From Biomphalaria glabrata (Eukaryota; Mollusca; Gastropoda; Planorbidae): a DNA stretch of 64,000 bases. Made by a program: the position numbers and the translations under genes. How positions within the stretch are numbered: the first letter of the stretch is position 1; each line of letters starts with the position of its first letter. Positions 10,582 through 21,394 of the stretch are shown piece by piece. The notes beneath the pieces are model-generated. The model was not told where the DNA came from. It saw only the letters and a list, made by a program, of their open reading frames with translations, and ran no database searches. The stretch lies in contig NC_074718.1 of assembly GCF_947242115.1 (NCBI RefSeq), positions 46,708,199 to 46,772,198 on the forward strand, in the 5' to 3' direction.

Positions 10582-13500
10582 TTACTCTATCAGAATGTCC
10601 TGGCTGATGTGTTTAATGTCATTATTATCACTTGCTTCATTTTCATGTATTATGTATCTGGATAAAAAGTCAGCTATTACATTTTCATGTCCTGGAATGC
10701 TTTGTAAGTCAAATTTGTAATCTGAGAGAATGAGTGTCCATCTGTTTATCCTGTCATTTTTTAGCTCTTTTCTTTTTAGTGCCAGTAATGGTTTATGATC
10801 ACACTTAATGCTGAAAAATCTTCCTAACAAGTAATTCTTGAGTTTTACAACTGACCATACAATGGCTAATAATTCTTTTTCAATCACTGAGTATTTTCTT
10901 TCTGTTTCAGATAGTGTTCTACTGATGTGTACTATTGGCTTAAAAAATGACTCTCTTTGCTGTAGTAAGCATGCCCCAATACCAGTGTTGGAGGCATCAG
11001 TGTATAGTGATATTGTTGATGTTGGGTCAATACTGGCTAATTCTAGTTTCTCATTAAATTTATCTTTTAAGTTGCTTAATGCTAGTCTACTTTTTTCATC
11101 CATACAAATTGTGTTTCCATGCTTCTTTTTAGTAAATTCAACAAGGGGTTCAATTATCTGTGCATAATTTGGAATGAACTTTCTATAAAAGTTGCAAAGT
11201 CCTAATAATGATCTCATGTCTTTCTTAGTCCTAGGTTCTTTTATGTTTTTAATCTTTGTTAGGTTTGTTTCAGTGGGTGTGATTTTGTCATTGGTAATGC
11301 AATATCCTAAGAATTGGATTTCAGGCTTGGCTAGGTTTAATTTCTTGGGGGCTAATGTCATGTTGTGTGTTCTTAGTCTTGAGAATATTTGCTCTAGTAC
11401 ATGAATGTGTTCCTGTTGTGAGTTGGAGAAAACACAAATGTCATCTACATAAGACAATACATTATTTATGCCTTCTAATAATTTTGACATGCATTTCTGA
11501 AATGTGGCTGTACTATTTATTAAGCCGAATGGCATGACATTCCAGACATAGATACCTTCTAGGCCTGGCATAGTGCATTTGAATGCAGTATATTCCTTAG
11601 AGTCAGGGTCCATTTTAATCTGCCAGAGGCCTCTGTTTAAGTCCATTGTTGTGAATAGGGATGATTTACTTAAAGTTGTAATTATACTGTCAGTGTCTGG
11701 TAGGGGTTCTGGGTCTATGATTGTGCATTTGTTTATTTCTCTAAAGTCACAGCAGATTCTTACTCCACTGTCTTTCTTTTTTACAATGACCATGGGTGAT
11801 GCATATTTACATGTTTCTGATCTCTCTATCTTCCCATCTTTGATTAAGTTGGTCATTTCTGTTCTAACTAGGTCCTCGTATGCTTTGGGGATACTATAGG
11901 CTTTTGTCTTAGTTGGTAGTGCTTTGTTGAGTTTTATTGTGTGTTCTATCAGATTGGTACATCTGTGTAATTACATCACTATATTTAACTGTCAAATTAT
12001 GTAACATATCATTTTCAATATTTGGACTACTGTTGTGTGTGGTGTTTATGGTGCTTGCTATATGTTCTTGTATGTTGTGTTTGGTTTCTACATCAAGTTC
12101 AATTATATCTGTGTCAGTTATTTGTCTCTTATCCAATTTAACAAGTTTATAAATATTGAGTTTGCATTCTCTACCATCTTTATCAATGATGTACACTTTG
12201 TTATTAATTCTCTCTATAACTTTAAATGGTCCCTCATTCTTATCTTTACAGTGTTTGTTTTCTAACTTAACAAAAACTTGGTCACCTACATTTAGTGTTC
12301 TTAGTTTTCTATTTCTGTTTTTTATTTTCCTATGCCTTTCTAGATTTTTGTCCATGTTTATCTCTGCTAGTTTTATTCCTTGTCTAAGCTGTTGTTTGGT
12401 CTGAATTATCCAAGGATGGTACTGTTCTATGTTCTCTAAGTTTAACATGTTGTCGGCCCATAACTCTAACGGTCCTTTAGGTTTTCTGTTAAATACAAGC
12501 TCATAGGGGCTGAATTTGGTGGTTTCATGGATGCTAGTGTTGTAGGCAAATATAGCATAGCTAAGAGTCTGGTCCCAGGTACTCATTGAGTCTCTTTCTA
12601 GCTTATATATCATCTGTTTTACAGTTCTGTTCCATTTCTCTATGACTCCATTTCCCTGTGGTGAGTAGATAGTGCTATGGACTAGGCGGATGTTAGTCAT
12701 TTCTGCAAATGCCTGGTTAAGGTGGGACTTAAAGTTTGATGCATTGTCTGACAGTAACTTATTAGGGAATCCAAAATACAAGAAAAAGTGTTTTTAAACA
12801 ATTACATATGTCAATAGCCTTTATATCTTTTAGAGGAAATGCCTCTGCCCATCTAGTGGACATGTCAATGATACCCAAAATATATTTATTCCCTTTACTG
12901 CTGGTAGTTAGGGGTCCCATTATGTCCATGGCAATTTTGTCCCAAAAATAGTGAGATTTATATGATTTTTCTAATGGGGCTCTAGTCACTGTTTTTTGTT
13001 TGGCACATTCTGTGCAACTGTTTACATAGTTCTTAATGTCCTTTCCCATCTTTGGCCAGAAGAATTTGTTGGCTATCTTAGCATATACTTTTTTTTTTCC
13101 TAAGTGTCCTGCTGTGGGGTCATCATGTGCCATATTTAATATTTTAGCTCTTAAAGTTTTAGGGATCAGGATTTGAAGTCTAGTACAGTTTTCTTTCCTG
13201 TTGTATCTAATGGCTAAGTTGTTAATTTCTATATGGTGGTTATTTAAATTTATCTTGTTATAATCTTTGCTTAAGAGGTCTTGTATTGTGGTGTCATTTT
13301 TCTGCATAGCTATTAGTTATGCCTATTTCATTAAGTAATACAGTGGGGCATTCTATTTCTGGTGTTATTTTTTTGTGTGATCTGGTTTCAACTAATAATG
13401 CCTCATGTTTGAATAGGGAATACTTTTGTCTATCTTCCGCCCATTGCATAACTTCTTCTAGTGTTGGATCTTTTACACCTTCTACATTGCCTATTATTAG

Positions 13501-15048
13501 ATCTTGTGCTGGGGTGTCCATGACTATGGCTTCTAGTTCTCCTGTAATCCAGGGTGATTCTATTAGGACTTTAGCGGTCTTGCAAATATCAAATTTTTTT
13601 ATGTTTGCATAGGTCACTTTTACTGTATCTTCCAGATACTGTCCTGGTTCAACTAAAGAGGCTTTAACTATTATTGCTGTGGCTCCACTGTCACAAATTG
13701 ATCCTACTTCTTTAGAATTGACATAGGATGGAAAGACTTTTATTTTGGACTTATTTGATTGCATATAGGCTACATTTTCCTCTCTATGGGTGTTGGTGTT
13801 ATTGCCATTGTTGTTTCTATTGTTTCTATTTCCGCTATTGTAGTTATTTGGGTGGTTGTTTGTGTGGTAGTTAAATTGGTCCCTTCTAGAATGTCTGTTG
13901 TTTCTATTATAGCTATTGTGTTGGTAACTGTTTGCAAAATTTCTTCTTTCATTGGGACTTGCACTCTGGTGTGGTCTATATGGTCTATTATTGTAATTAT
14001 TGTTGTGCTTGTAGCTGTTTGGGTTGTAGAAATTAGTGTAGCTTCTGCATCTGTAATTGTTACTGTAGTTTATAGGAGCTTTGCATTGGTTTTTCACGTG
14101 GCCTTTTCTCCCACAATTAAAACAAGTCTTGGTGTTAGACCATTTGTATTTATCATTGTTGTTGTTGTTGGATGTTGTTGCTGTGGCTGCAAGTTGGTAT
14201 AGGTCTCTTTTGTCAATGGTGTGTCCAGGGTGACTGTCTTTAAATAAATTTAGATTCGTTATCAGTTCAGTCTCTGTCTTGATCTTTTTTTCTTTAAGGA
14301 AAGTAAATACCAAGTCTGTCACGTTGTTGAGGACATTGTCAATAAGTAGCATGTCTAGGATTTGTGTCGGGTCCTTGATGTCACATTTTGCTAGCTCTAA
14401 CCATTTTATCATATCAGTCCTCATGTCGAATATTATTCTATTAAAGTCCCCATCTTTTTTCAATTTAGTGTCCCTGAACAGCTTACGATAGAAGTCTGAA
14501 TTTTTCCCGAAGTGCTCTAGTAATCTAGTCTTTACTGCCGCATAGTCTTTCTTTTGGTCTACAGTTAAAGTGGAAATGATGTTGAGGGGTTCTCCCGACA
14601 AATTTGCTAGTAGGTGTTTGGCCATGTCCTCATTGTTAAGATTATAAGTTGAGGCAATATGCTCAAATTGGACTAAATAGTTTTCAAGTGTTTCATCTTT
14701 TGAATTGTATTTATGGAATTTAGAGATGAATGGCTTTGTTGTAGACTGTTGGGTTATAATGTTGGGATTTGTTTTGGCAGCTTCTAGTTTGGCTAACTCT
14801 ACTTTGTCCTGGCTTTCTCTTTGTTTAGTTTCTAGTTCTTTTAATTCTTTTTGATGAGCTCTTTCAGCAGCTCTTTCTTCCCTATCTTTATCCTTTTCTA
14901 TTCTATCTTTTTCTTTATCAGCCCTCTCTCTTTCCTCCCTTTCTCTCTTTTCAGCCTTTTCTAATTCTTTTTTGATAAATTCCTTTTTCTCATCCCCTTC
15001 TAGTTCCATGACTTTCACTAGTTCTAAAATTTTGTCATAGGAAGACAT

Positions 15049-16730
15049 GTTTAATGCTTTCTGTGCTCAAAATAATTAGTTAATTAAGTGAGGAAGAATG
15101 TACTGTGTTATGCTTATTAATACAGTGTGTGTCAATTATTTTACATGTGTGTATTATACAATAATAAAAAATTTCAATCAATGGTTATAATGTAATGACA
15201 GAATGTAATGAGAATTGTCAAACAAATGTATCGATCTAGATCAAAATTTACTCATTAGTTACTCAATTATAAACTATTCAAATTCAATAGTCATAAATAT
15301 CAACATATGTTATACATGTGTGCTGTTGTGCCAAAGTAAAATAGTAAAAAATGTAAATTAGTAAAAGAAAGAAATATATGTACAATATAAGTAAAAGGAC
15401 AAACACAGAAACAATATAGAGAACAACACAGTCTGCTTTTAAAGAAATTAATAAAAAGTAGAAATGTGACAGGAGAAATACAGATATATGGATACAGGAC
15501 TTTTAAACAAACAACAATATAGATACAGATTAAGTACACTGACAGAAATACAAACAAGACTCAACAGCTAAATAAATATTTTCCCACTATATTCTATGAC
15601 CTCCGTACCAACAAGGAGAGCCTCAAACGCATTGGGCCTTATAGAGGTTAAAGAACAAATAGGATAGACCCTAATAGATCCTATTGTTATGATAGTTCAT
15701 AAAATAGTCCCTCTCCAGCCACCCTCAAAAAAACACATAGAGAAATGAAATCAAAATATGGCTCCAAGAATGCCAAGAGTTATCAATTACTAACTCTACT
15801 AACAATCAAGTTTAATTACTGCTATATCAAAGCAAAATCCATGTACTTTATAATCATATGCATGTATTTAATTTGTTAATAATGACTTACAGACTCTTTT
15901 CTTGTTGACTAGTGTAGTTTAATCCTCTTCTCTCTTGTAGCTTGTCAAATGCAATTACAGCTTGAGTGGTTCAATAATCCATGTATAAGTAATCCAATTT
16001 AAGAATACACGTCACTATGAGCATTAAAGTGGTAGTAGAAAAATAATCCAGTTCAATGCCATAAGATGGCTCAAATGCTCAAATTTACAATTAATACAAG
16101 TTCTGTCAAGTACTCCAAAATAATAATCCACAGTGGTTAGGAAGTTCACAACTAGGTAATCCAAGATAATTACTTACTAGGGGCTTCTGTTAGTTCAAAT
16201 TAATATAATCCAGTTCTTGGAAAGATAGAACTTGTACAGTTACTTGTATATTAGGCTATGTATTACTCCTAAGTAGCCCAAATAAATAACATCAAATCAG
16301 GATATCCATCAGTATGCTGAAAAAAAAATATTGACCATAAGTAAGAGAATGTCTCAGCTGAGAGCTATTTCTCTACAAGACCTGAATGGTACGACCATGT
16401 CAAGGTGCGAGTGTGCCAATGATGAATAGTGGCGAGCACTAGTGATGAGGCGGTGTATCTGTCATCAAACGATGTCTTGAATGGTATAGCTCTTTCTTTC
16501 AGACGACACCTGTAGCTCTAGTTAGGAATAGAGTCGTCTTCTGCTTTCGGTTTCACACAGGTGTCACAGGTAGATCTAGGAACAGAGTTGATTAAGTTGA
16601 ATGGATCTCAGCATGCAGATGTAGAATAGCTTTGGCAAAGCTATTTAGGTTACTTGAATGATTCGGTCTGCATGTAATGGCGTGACTGGTGTTGATGTCT
16701 AACTAGTTTATGTAGTCAGTATATCAGGTG
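15049..16730 (-). other. Element B leader region and uncertain DNA up to the RTE insert
   Basis: About 1.7 kb lies between the gag start and the RTE fragment. It is AT-rich and non-coding, and I could not identify a primer-binding site or the missing part of the right LTR. Between about 15.97 and 16.22 kb the string TAATCCA recurs about six times with irregular spacing. Whether all of it belongs to B is unknown. Confidence 0.45.
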
Positions 16731-16734
16731 GAAC

Positions 16735-17297
16735 AGATGAAGACATTAAACGCCGTATAAATCTAGCACGTCAGACATTTACACAGCTAAAACCAACCTG
16801 GAAATCTCCTTACATCTCAAACAAGACTAAACTAAGAATCTTTAATTCTAATGTCAAGGCTGTCCTACTGTATGGTTCTGAAACATGGAGAACAACTGAA
16901 GCCACAACAAAAAATACAGACCTTCATCAACAGATGCCTGAGAAATATCCTAAAAATACACTGGTATGACAAAGTAGAAAACACCAAACTGTGGGAGATG
17001 AGTGGACAGAAAAATATAGAAGTGCAGATCTTAGAGAGGAAGTGGAGATGGATTGGTCACACCCTTAGAAAAGATACCAGCAACAGAGCTAGGCAGGCCA
17101 TAGAGTGGAACCCCCAGGGAACAAGACGCAGAGGAAGACCAAAAAGAACATGGCGACGCAGTGTACTTGAAGAAGCAGAGAAGACCGGGAAGAGCTGGGA
17201 TACCATCAAAAAGCTAGCAAGAGACCGTGGAGAGTGGCGTGTTTATGTCGAGGCCCTATGTTCCATGAGGAACTCAAAGGAATGATGATGATGATGA
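16735..17297 (+). mobile_element. RTE-clade LINE, 5'-truncated 3' end
   Basis: The upstream part reads DIKRRINLARQTFTQL then LLYGSETWR, the RT tail of RTE-type LINEs. After a frameshift near 16.9 kb the text continues KIQTFINRCLRNIL, WRWIGHTLRK and RRGRPKRTWRR and stops after CSMRNSKE. A short ATG/TGA microsatellite (TGATGATGATGATGA) follows the stop, as expected for RTE 3' tails. It directly abuts the right LTR remnant of element B, so it probably inserted into or beside that LTR. The endonuclease and most of RT are missing. Confidence 0.85.
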
Positions 17298-17476
17298 CAT
17301 ATTACAGACAGAGAAAATCGTACATCCACTCTCTGCTGGAGTTCTTCACTAACTAGTTAACATTGACCCTTATTTTAGAGTCCTTTAACTTATTCACGTG
17401 TTCTCAGCACGGAATATTACAATGGGTGACTGAGTGTCACATCATGTCACAGAGGTTCTAAAACTGGACTGTGACA
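17298..17476 (-). repeat. 5' LTR remnant of element B
   Basis: This 179-bp stretch matches 9581-9758 over its length with about 5% differences and one indel, and ends CTGTGACA at 17476. The rest of the LTR is not found to the left of the RTE fragment. Confidence 0.8.
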
Positions 17477-18625
17477 ACAATTTGCTCGTTTTGGTGCTCC
17501 AAAAATGTTAATAAAATATGAAGGTCCACAATTTAGTTCAAATGAGTTTTTGAGATTCACAAGGCGATGGAACATCAATCACATCAGATCAGATCCTGGT
17601 TATCCGAGAACAAATGGGAAGGCAGAAGCTGCTGTAAAGATAATGAAGAATTTAATACTGAAAACTAAACATAATGGTGATGATCCATATGAAGCTTTAC
17701 TGGAACTCAGAAATACACCTCGGAAATGTACTGGATTTAGCCCAGCTGAAATGTGCCTCAAAAGAAGTCCTCAGACATTGATTCCCAGCACGTCAAAGTG
17801 TTTAAGTGAACATGTTGTAGCTGAGAAGAAAGAGAATTACAAACGACAAGTAAAAAGACAAGCTCGGGATTTACCAAAACTCCATCTAGGGCAAACTATT
17901 TATTACCAAAACCCAGGTCAAACTGGATGGTATCCTGGAATGATCAGGGAACATCCATCTCCAAGATCTTATAAGATCAAGGGAGATAATGGAGGACTCT
18001 ACATACGCAACAGATTTCATATTAGGCCAAGTAAAACTATTTTGAAAGACACTGACACAGATGTCTATGATGGGAATGTCTTGGATGATGATGATGATAA
18101 TGAAAAGCCAGATTTCTCTGATAACTGTTCTCAACATGCATCACAGTCTGAAGTAGTTTCTCATGTACCAGACAATAATTGTGATAGAAATATGCCAACA
18201 AGAACTAGCACTCGAGAAACAAATAGACATGTGTGGCATAGGGATTATGATATGTACTAAGAATTTTTATGACAATAGGGTTAGGGGTTTAGGTTAGGTT
18301 TATGCATGTTGAAATATTTATTCTATATGTGTCACACTCTCAATTGAAATTTATTTTTATTTTTTTAGTTGTTATAATATTTATAAAATAAGATGAGTTA
18401 TTAATGTTTGTTATTTTAATTGCAAATATTTCTGATATGTATTTTGTTAGCTATAGAAAGGGAAGGATGTTGATGTGTGTTTTATATAGGTTGCACCAAT
18501 CAGTGTTTGGGAGTAACATCCCTTGTAACTGTTGTTGTCAACCAATATGGCGTTAGATTAAACAGCTGATTTCATGTCTTATAAGTTATATCCAGTCTTT
18601 TATTATTCGTTCATAATAATCAACA
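17477..18625 (+). mobile_element. Ty3/gypsy element A, right part (second copy of its 3' end), fossil
   Basis: It begins inside the integrase at the position equivalent to 8104 and runs through the integrase tail, the 3' untranslated part, the purine tract AAAGGGAAGGA and a complete LTR (18468-18625), followed by the target duplication GTTAC. Identity with 8104-9200 is about 98% by eye. Compared with that copy it carries an extra telomere-like block of about 24 bp near 18.28 kb. It is truncated at its left edge by element B. Confidence 0.88.
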
Positions 18626-18653
18626 GTTACTAGATCCTATCACAAACTTTTAC

Positions 18654-18711
18654 CTGGTAATTTAGAGTACTCTTGGGAGTTCAGAGCAGACTGTGTGGCA
18701 GTTTCTGTCTT
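18654..18711 (-). other. Exon-like segment, gene unassigned
   Basis: On the minus strand a T-rich tract ending TTTTGAAG precedes an open stretch (KTETATQSALNSQEYSKLPG) that ends CCAG before GTAAAAG. The splice context is good but I do not recognise the peptide. It lies downstream of the PHKB remnants on the same strand, so it could be a later PHKB exon, or chance. Confidence 0.35.
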
Positions 18712-19330
18712 CTTCAAAACAAAAAAAACAACATTTGAACTGTCTTATCCTCACTAAATATTTGTTTACATATTGAAAAAAAACAACAACAACCATTTTT
18801 AGCATACATTACATGATATAGTAGAGAAGAAAGGTTTGCTGATCAATTAACTTAGGAACTTAAAATGTCAAGCTTAAACTTGGTTCTGACACATAATGAT
18901 ACCTAGACATAGACTCCCAAATAGCTAAGACAGAATGACCAAAAGTGTCTGGCACAGAGAAGCCATCACCATACAAACTTAACTAGAGGTCAGTCTGACT
19001 GTTTTCCTCTCAACAATTCTTTATGCTTTGAATCATGGACAGTGTATAGAAGGCATGCCATGAAGCTTAGCTCTAAATGATAGAGCAATTGGACACCACA
19101 CTATGAGAATAGGAGCACAAACTGCAAAGGATAAAAAAAAATCAGCCTTGAAAGAAGAAAAATAGAAATCCACACAGCCTTACATTTACCCAGTATGCAG
19201 CCAAACATTCCAAGCTCATCAGAAAGGCACAAAAAAATGGAATGTGCCACCTAGAGGACAAAATTGTCCTGTGAATTATAATGAACGAACTATACATTAA
19301 ATATGATGTGAGCTGTTAATAGATGTTTTA
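18712..19330. other. No gene seen
   Basis: AT-rich DNA with A-runs; no family recognised. Confidence 0.5.
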
Positions 19331-19339
19331 TTTTAGATG

Positions 19340-19700
19340 ATTCAGACAAGAAAGATGATGCCTATTATAAGCTATCCTGACAAGATCAATGCCTAATCTT
19401 TCGACTCAGGACTGGACACAACAGAATGAGACAACATATGTACCGGAAGCTCAAAATTGGAACCAGTGAAATCTGCCTAAGTGGAATGTCACCAGAGAAT
19501 GTCCTTCAAAACTGTTCTCTTTACCATGAGGCCTGTACAAGACACTGACCTCAAAACACCCCAATAGAAAGAAAACTATATGGAGAGATCCCTGATTAAA
19601 ACCACTGCTCAGTTGATATAAAAATATTGGTTAAGTCATCTGAATGCTCCAGCATAAAAATAAGAACGAGGAAGAAGAAGATGATTCAGATGATCCTTCA
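19340..19700 (+). mobile_element. I-clade LINE 3'-end fragment
   Basis: It aligns with the end of the RNase H-bearing LINE at 35.63-36.0 kb (minus). Shared words include DDAYYKLS, LIFRLRTGHNRMRQHM, LKIGTSEIC, SPENVLQNCSLY and IERKLYGEIP. Some codons are lost and the frame is broken near the end. It finishes with a GAAGAAGAAG tail, the same kind of tail seen at 21.58 and 35.63 kb. Confidence 0.85.
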
Positions 19701-19814
19701 AAAAAGCCAAGAAAGGTTTTAAAAGATTTTTTAGCCTTTAAAAAAAACAACTACTGATCAAATACTTTTACATTAAGGTAGTAAAGTAAAACAAACAAGA
19801 AAAATGAGCCTTAC

Positions 19815-19868
19815 CTGAGCTATGTAAAATGATGCCAAAAGATCAGAAAGTCTTACTGTGCTTATAAG
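19815..19868 (-). other. Exon-like 54-bp segment, gene unassigned
   Basis: On the minus strand GATTTTCAG precedes, and GTAAGG follows, a 54-bp open stretch reading LISTVRLSDLLASFYIAQ. The splice sites are near consensus and the length is a multiple of three. It lies between PHKB remnants and the LTR nest on the same strand. I do not recognise the peptide, so the link with PHKB is only positional. Confidence 0.4.
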
Positions 19869-20189
19869 CTGAAAATCAAACAAATATTTTAAGATAATCT
19901 TAAATGTAGCAATTGACTTTGTATAAGTATGGGTTGAAATGACACTAGAGACGTGGGACAGGTTTTATTCAGTAGGCTAGGCTCTATCATTTTCAATTAT
20001 TCTAAGAATATTTTTTTTTCCTTTTTCAAAACCCATCATGAATTGGACAGGTGAACATCAGGGCTCTGTTGAAGCACATTATAAAAGAAACTTATTTATC
20101 TGAAATAGGGAGCTAGCCTTTCCTGAGCTAGCCAGGAAAACCAGTGACTTGGCAGAATTTAAGTCATTGGTTAATTTGCATGACTACAT

Positions 20190-20262
20190 GCATGACGCGT
20201 AGGACGTAATCATGTTCTTTTTTGAAGTAACGTCTGTATTATATAAGATAAGATAGGGAGGC
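20190..20262 (+). repeat. Short dispersed repeat (GAAGTAACGTCTG type)
   Basis: About 60 bp, including TTTTTTGAAGTAACGTCTGT and ATTATATAAGATAAGA, recurs nearly unchanged at about 53.27-53.33 kb inside a hAT transposase. It is probably the tail of a SINE-like repeat that may begin upstream near 20.06 kb. Confidence 0.6.
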
Positions 20263-20565
20263 TTTGTGCTTAGTTGAAATGCACCTGTACCAGAACAAAT
20301 AACAATTTTTAAAACCAATTAAAACAAAAATGTTGTTTTTTTAGTACTTTTCATAAATATAATCTTTTTTTTTTTCAAACATAGTTGGGTTCTTTGGGTA
20401 GATTAATTTAAATTGTGGGAGAGGTACTATTACTTCATGGTGTAGTAAATGACATATTGATTAATTATTTTGTCATGAGTGTGCTAACAATTAAGGCAAA
20501 TGAGAAGCAACCTTTTTTTTTTAAAACTTAATTAAAAGAAAAAAAAAACTTACTGTAAATCAATT
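20263..20565. other. No gene seen
   Basis: AT-rich DNA with long T and A runs. Confidence 0.5.
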
Positions 20566-20569
20566 AAAA

Positions 20570-20606
20570 TGACACCTTAGGTCCCTCAAATTCAATCCCA
20601 TCAAAA
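20570..20606 (-). pseudogene. PHKB: PHKB exon remnant (FDGIE)
   Basis: On the minus strand CTTCTACAG is followed by codons reading FDGIEFE, matching the LFDGIECEFP segment that follows PAEIK in PHKB. The homology fades after GAATTTGAG and the expected Pro-Ile-Phe-Phe run is absent. One or two bases are missing at the junction with the previous exon, so the frame does not continue. The left end is uncertain. Confidence 0.6.
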
Positions 20607-21207
20607 CTGTAGAAGAGAGATGTTTCACAATTATTAAGTTATTGGAGCAGCTAATAGAACAATATAATCTCATTGACCCATACAAATGTTATTTAATCAA
20701 ACACTTTTTGATAATTTGATAAAACACTCATTTTTTTTTATTAGAAAAAAAAAAATTTTGTCCCATAATAAAAACTGTTGATAGAAAAAAATTAACAATT
20801 TGGTTTTAACCCAATATCTGTAGACTCTAATAGTAGTACTAAAAGAATTACTTGTCTAAATGTTCAATATTCTAAGACAACTTTGTAATTCCAACATATA
20901 AGACACAAAGTATTTTGAAACCCCACTGTTTTGAAAATACATTTGATCTGAGTGAGATAAAGGGAAGTGAGACTACACAGACAAATCAATCATCTTTTCT
21001 TTTTAAATAATTTACTTTCCATTTTAATTCTTGGAATTATATATAAAAAAAAATGGGAGAATAATAATTGTAACAGTAGTTTTGATACATTTGTGTTTTA
21101 TTTGAAGAGTTAAAAAAACAGTACTGAGAAACTTGAAACAAAAATGTACAAACTTAAAACAAAGCGTGTAAATGTAAAGTAAGAACTATTTTTTTTTAAA
21201 CTCATAC

Positions 21208-21394
21208 CTGAATTTCAGCAGGGCGGTAATACTTTCTATTTTTGTCCTCTACAGCTGTTTTGTACCTATCTCTAGGAAAATGTTTGATACCAAAGTTGCC
21301 TTTAACTTGCGAATGACCTTCTCAATTGTTTTCATTCTAACATTATCTTCATTTACGGCTAATGCAGGCCAACTTACGGAGAGGCATCAGTGTT
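21208..21394 (-). pseudogene. PHKB: PHKB exon remnant (NTDAS to PAEI)
   Basis: A T-tract ending ATCGCAG precedes NTDAS; then come WPALAVNEDNVRMKTIEKV, IRKLK, GNFGIKHFPRDRYKT and VEDKNRKYYRPAEI, followed by CAG and the donor GTATGAG. This matches the PHKB segment NTDA-LL through YYKPAEIKLFDG of the phosphorylase kinase beta subunit. The reading frame changes twice: near the start, and after RKLK where one G of a GGG run is missing. The conserved FLRDGYKT has become FPRDRYKT. Splice sites are intact but the exon cannot be translated as it stands. Confidence 0.87.

Larger units (their letters stand above)
9201..17476 (-). mobile_element. Ty3/gypsy element B with integrase before RT (Gmr1-like), fossil
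   Basis: On the minus strand the parts run: gag about 15.05-13.8 kb (charged coiled-coil N-terminus, Asn-rich middle, one CCHC knuckle CFNCGRKGHVKNQC); protease about 13.7 kb (CDSGATA); integrase about 13.2-11.95 kb (HHCC zinc module, D-D-E core with LLSDNASNF and SPQGNGVIEKWNR, then a GPF-type C-terminal module); reverse transcriptase about 11.9-11.15 kb (MPFGL, YVDDICVFS); RNase H about 11.05-10.6 kb (YTDAS). Integrase ahead of RT is unlike ordinary gypsy and matches Gmr1-type elements. The left LTR is 9201-9758, bounded by TGTC/GACA, with a purine-rich tract beside it on the minus strand. Only the outer 179 bp of the right LTR is recognisable. The element is broken, though lightly: roughly two or three breaks in the coding part. 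Its LTR pieces differ by about 5% by eye. Confidence 0.88.

Noticed and set aside
13759-14202. Plus-strand Val/Ile-rich open frame
   Set aside because: It is the antisense of the Asn/His/Arg-rich part of element B's gag.
9201-17476. Simple insertion of element B into element A with a short target duplication
   Set aside because: The bases flanking B do not match as a 4-6 bp duplication; the flanks are instead the two edges of a 1.1-kb direct repeat.
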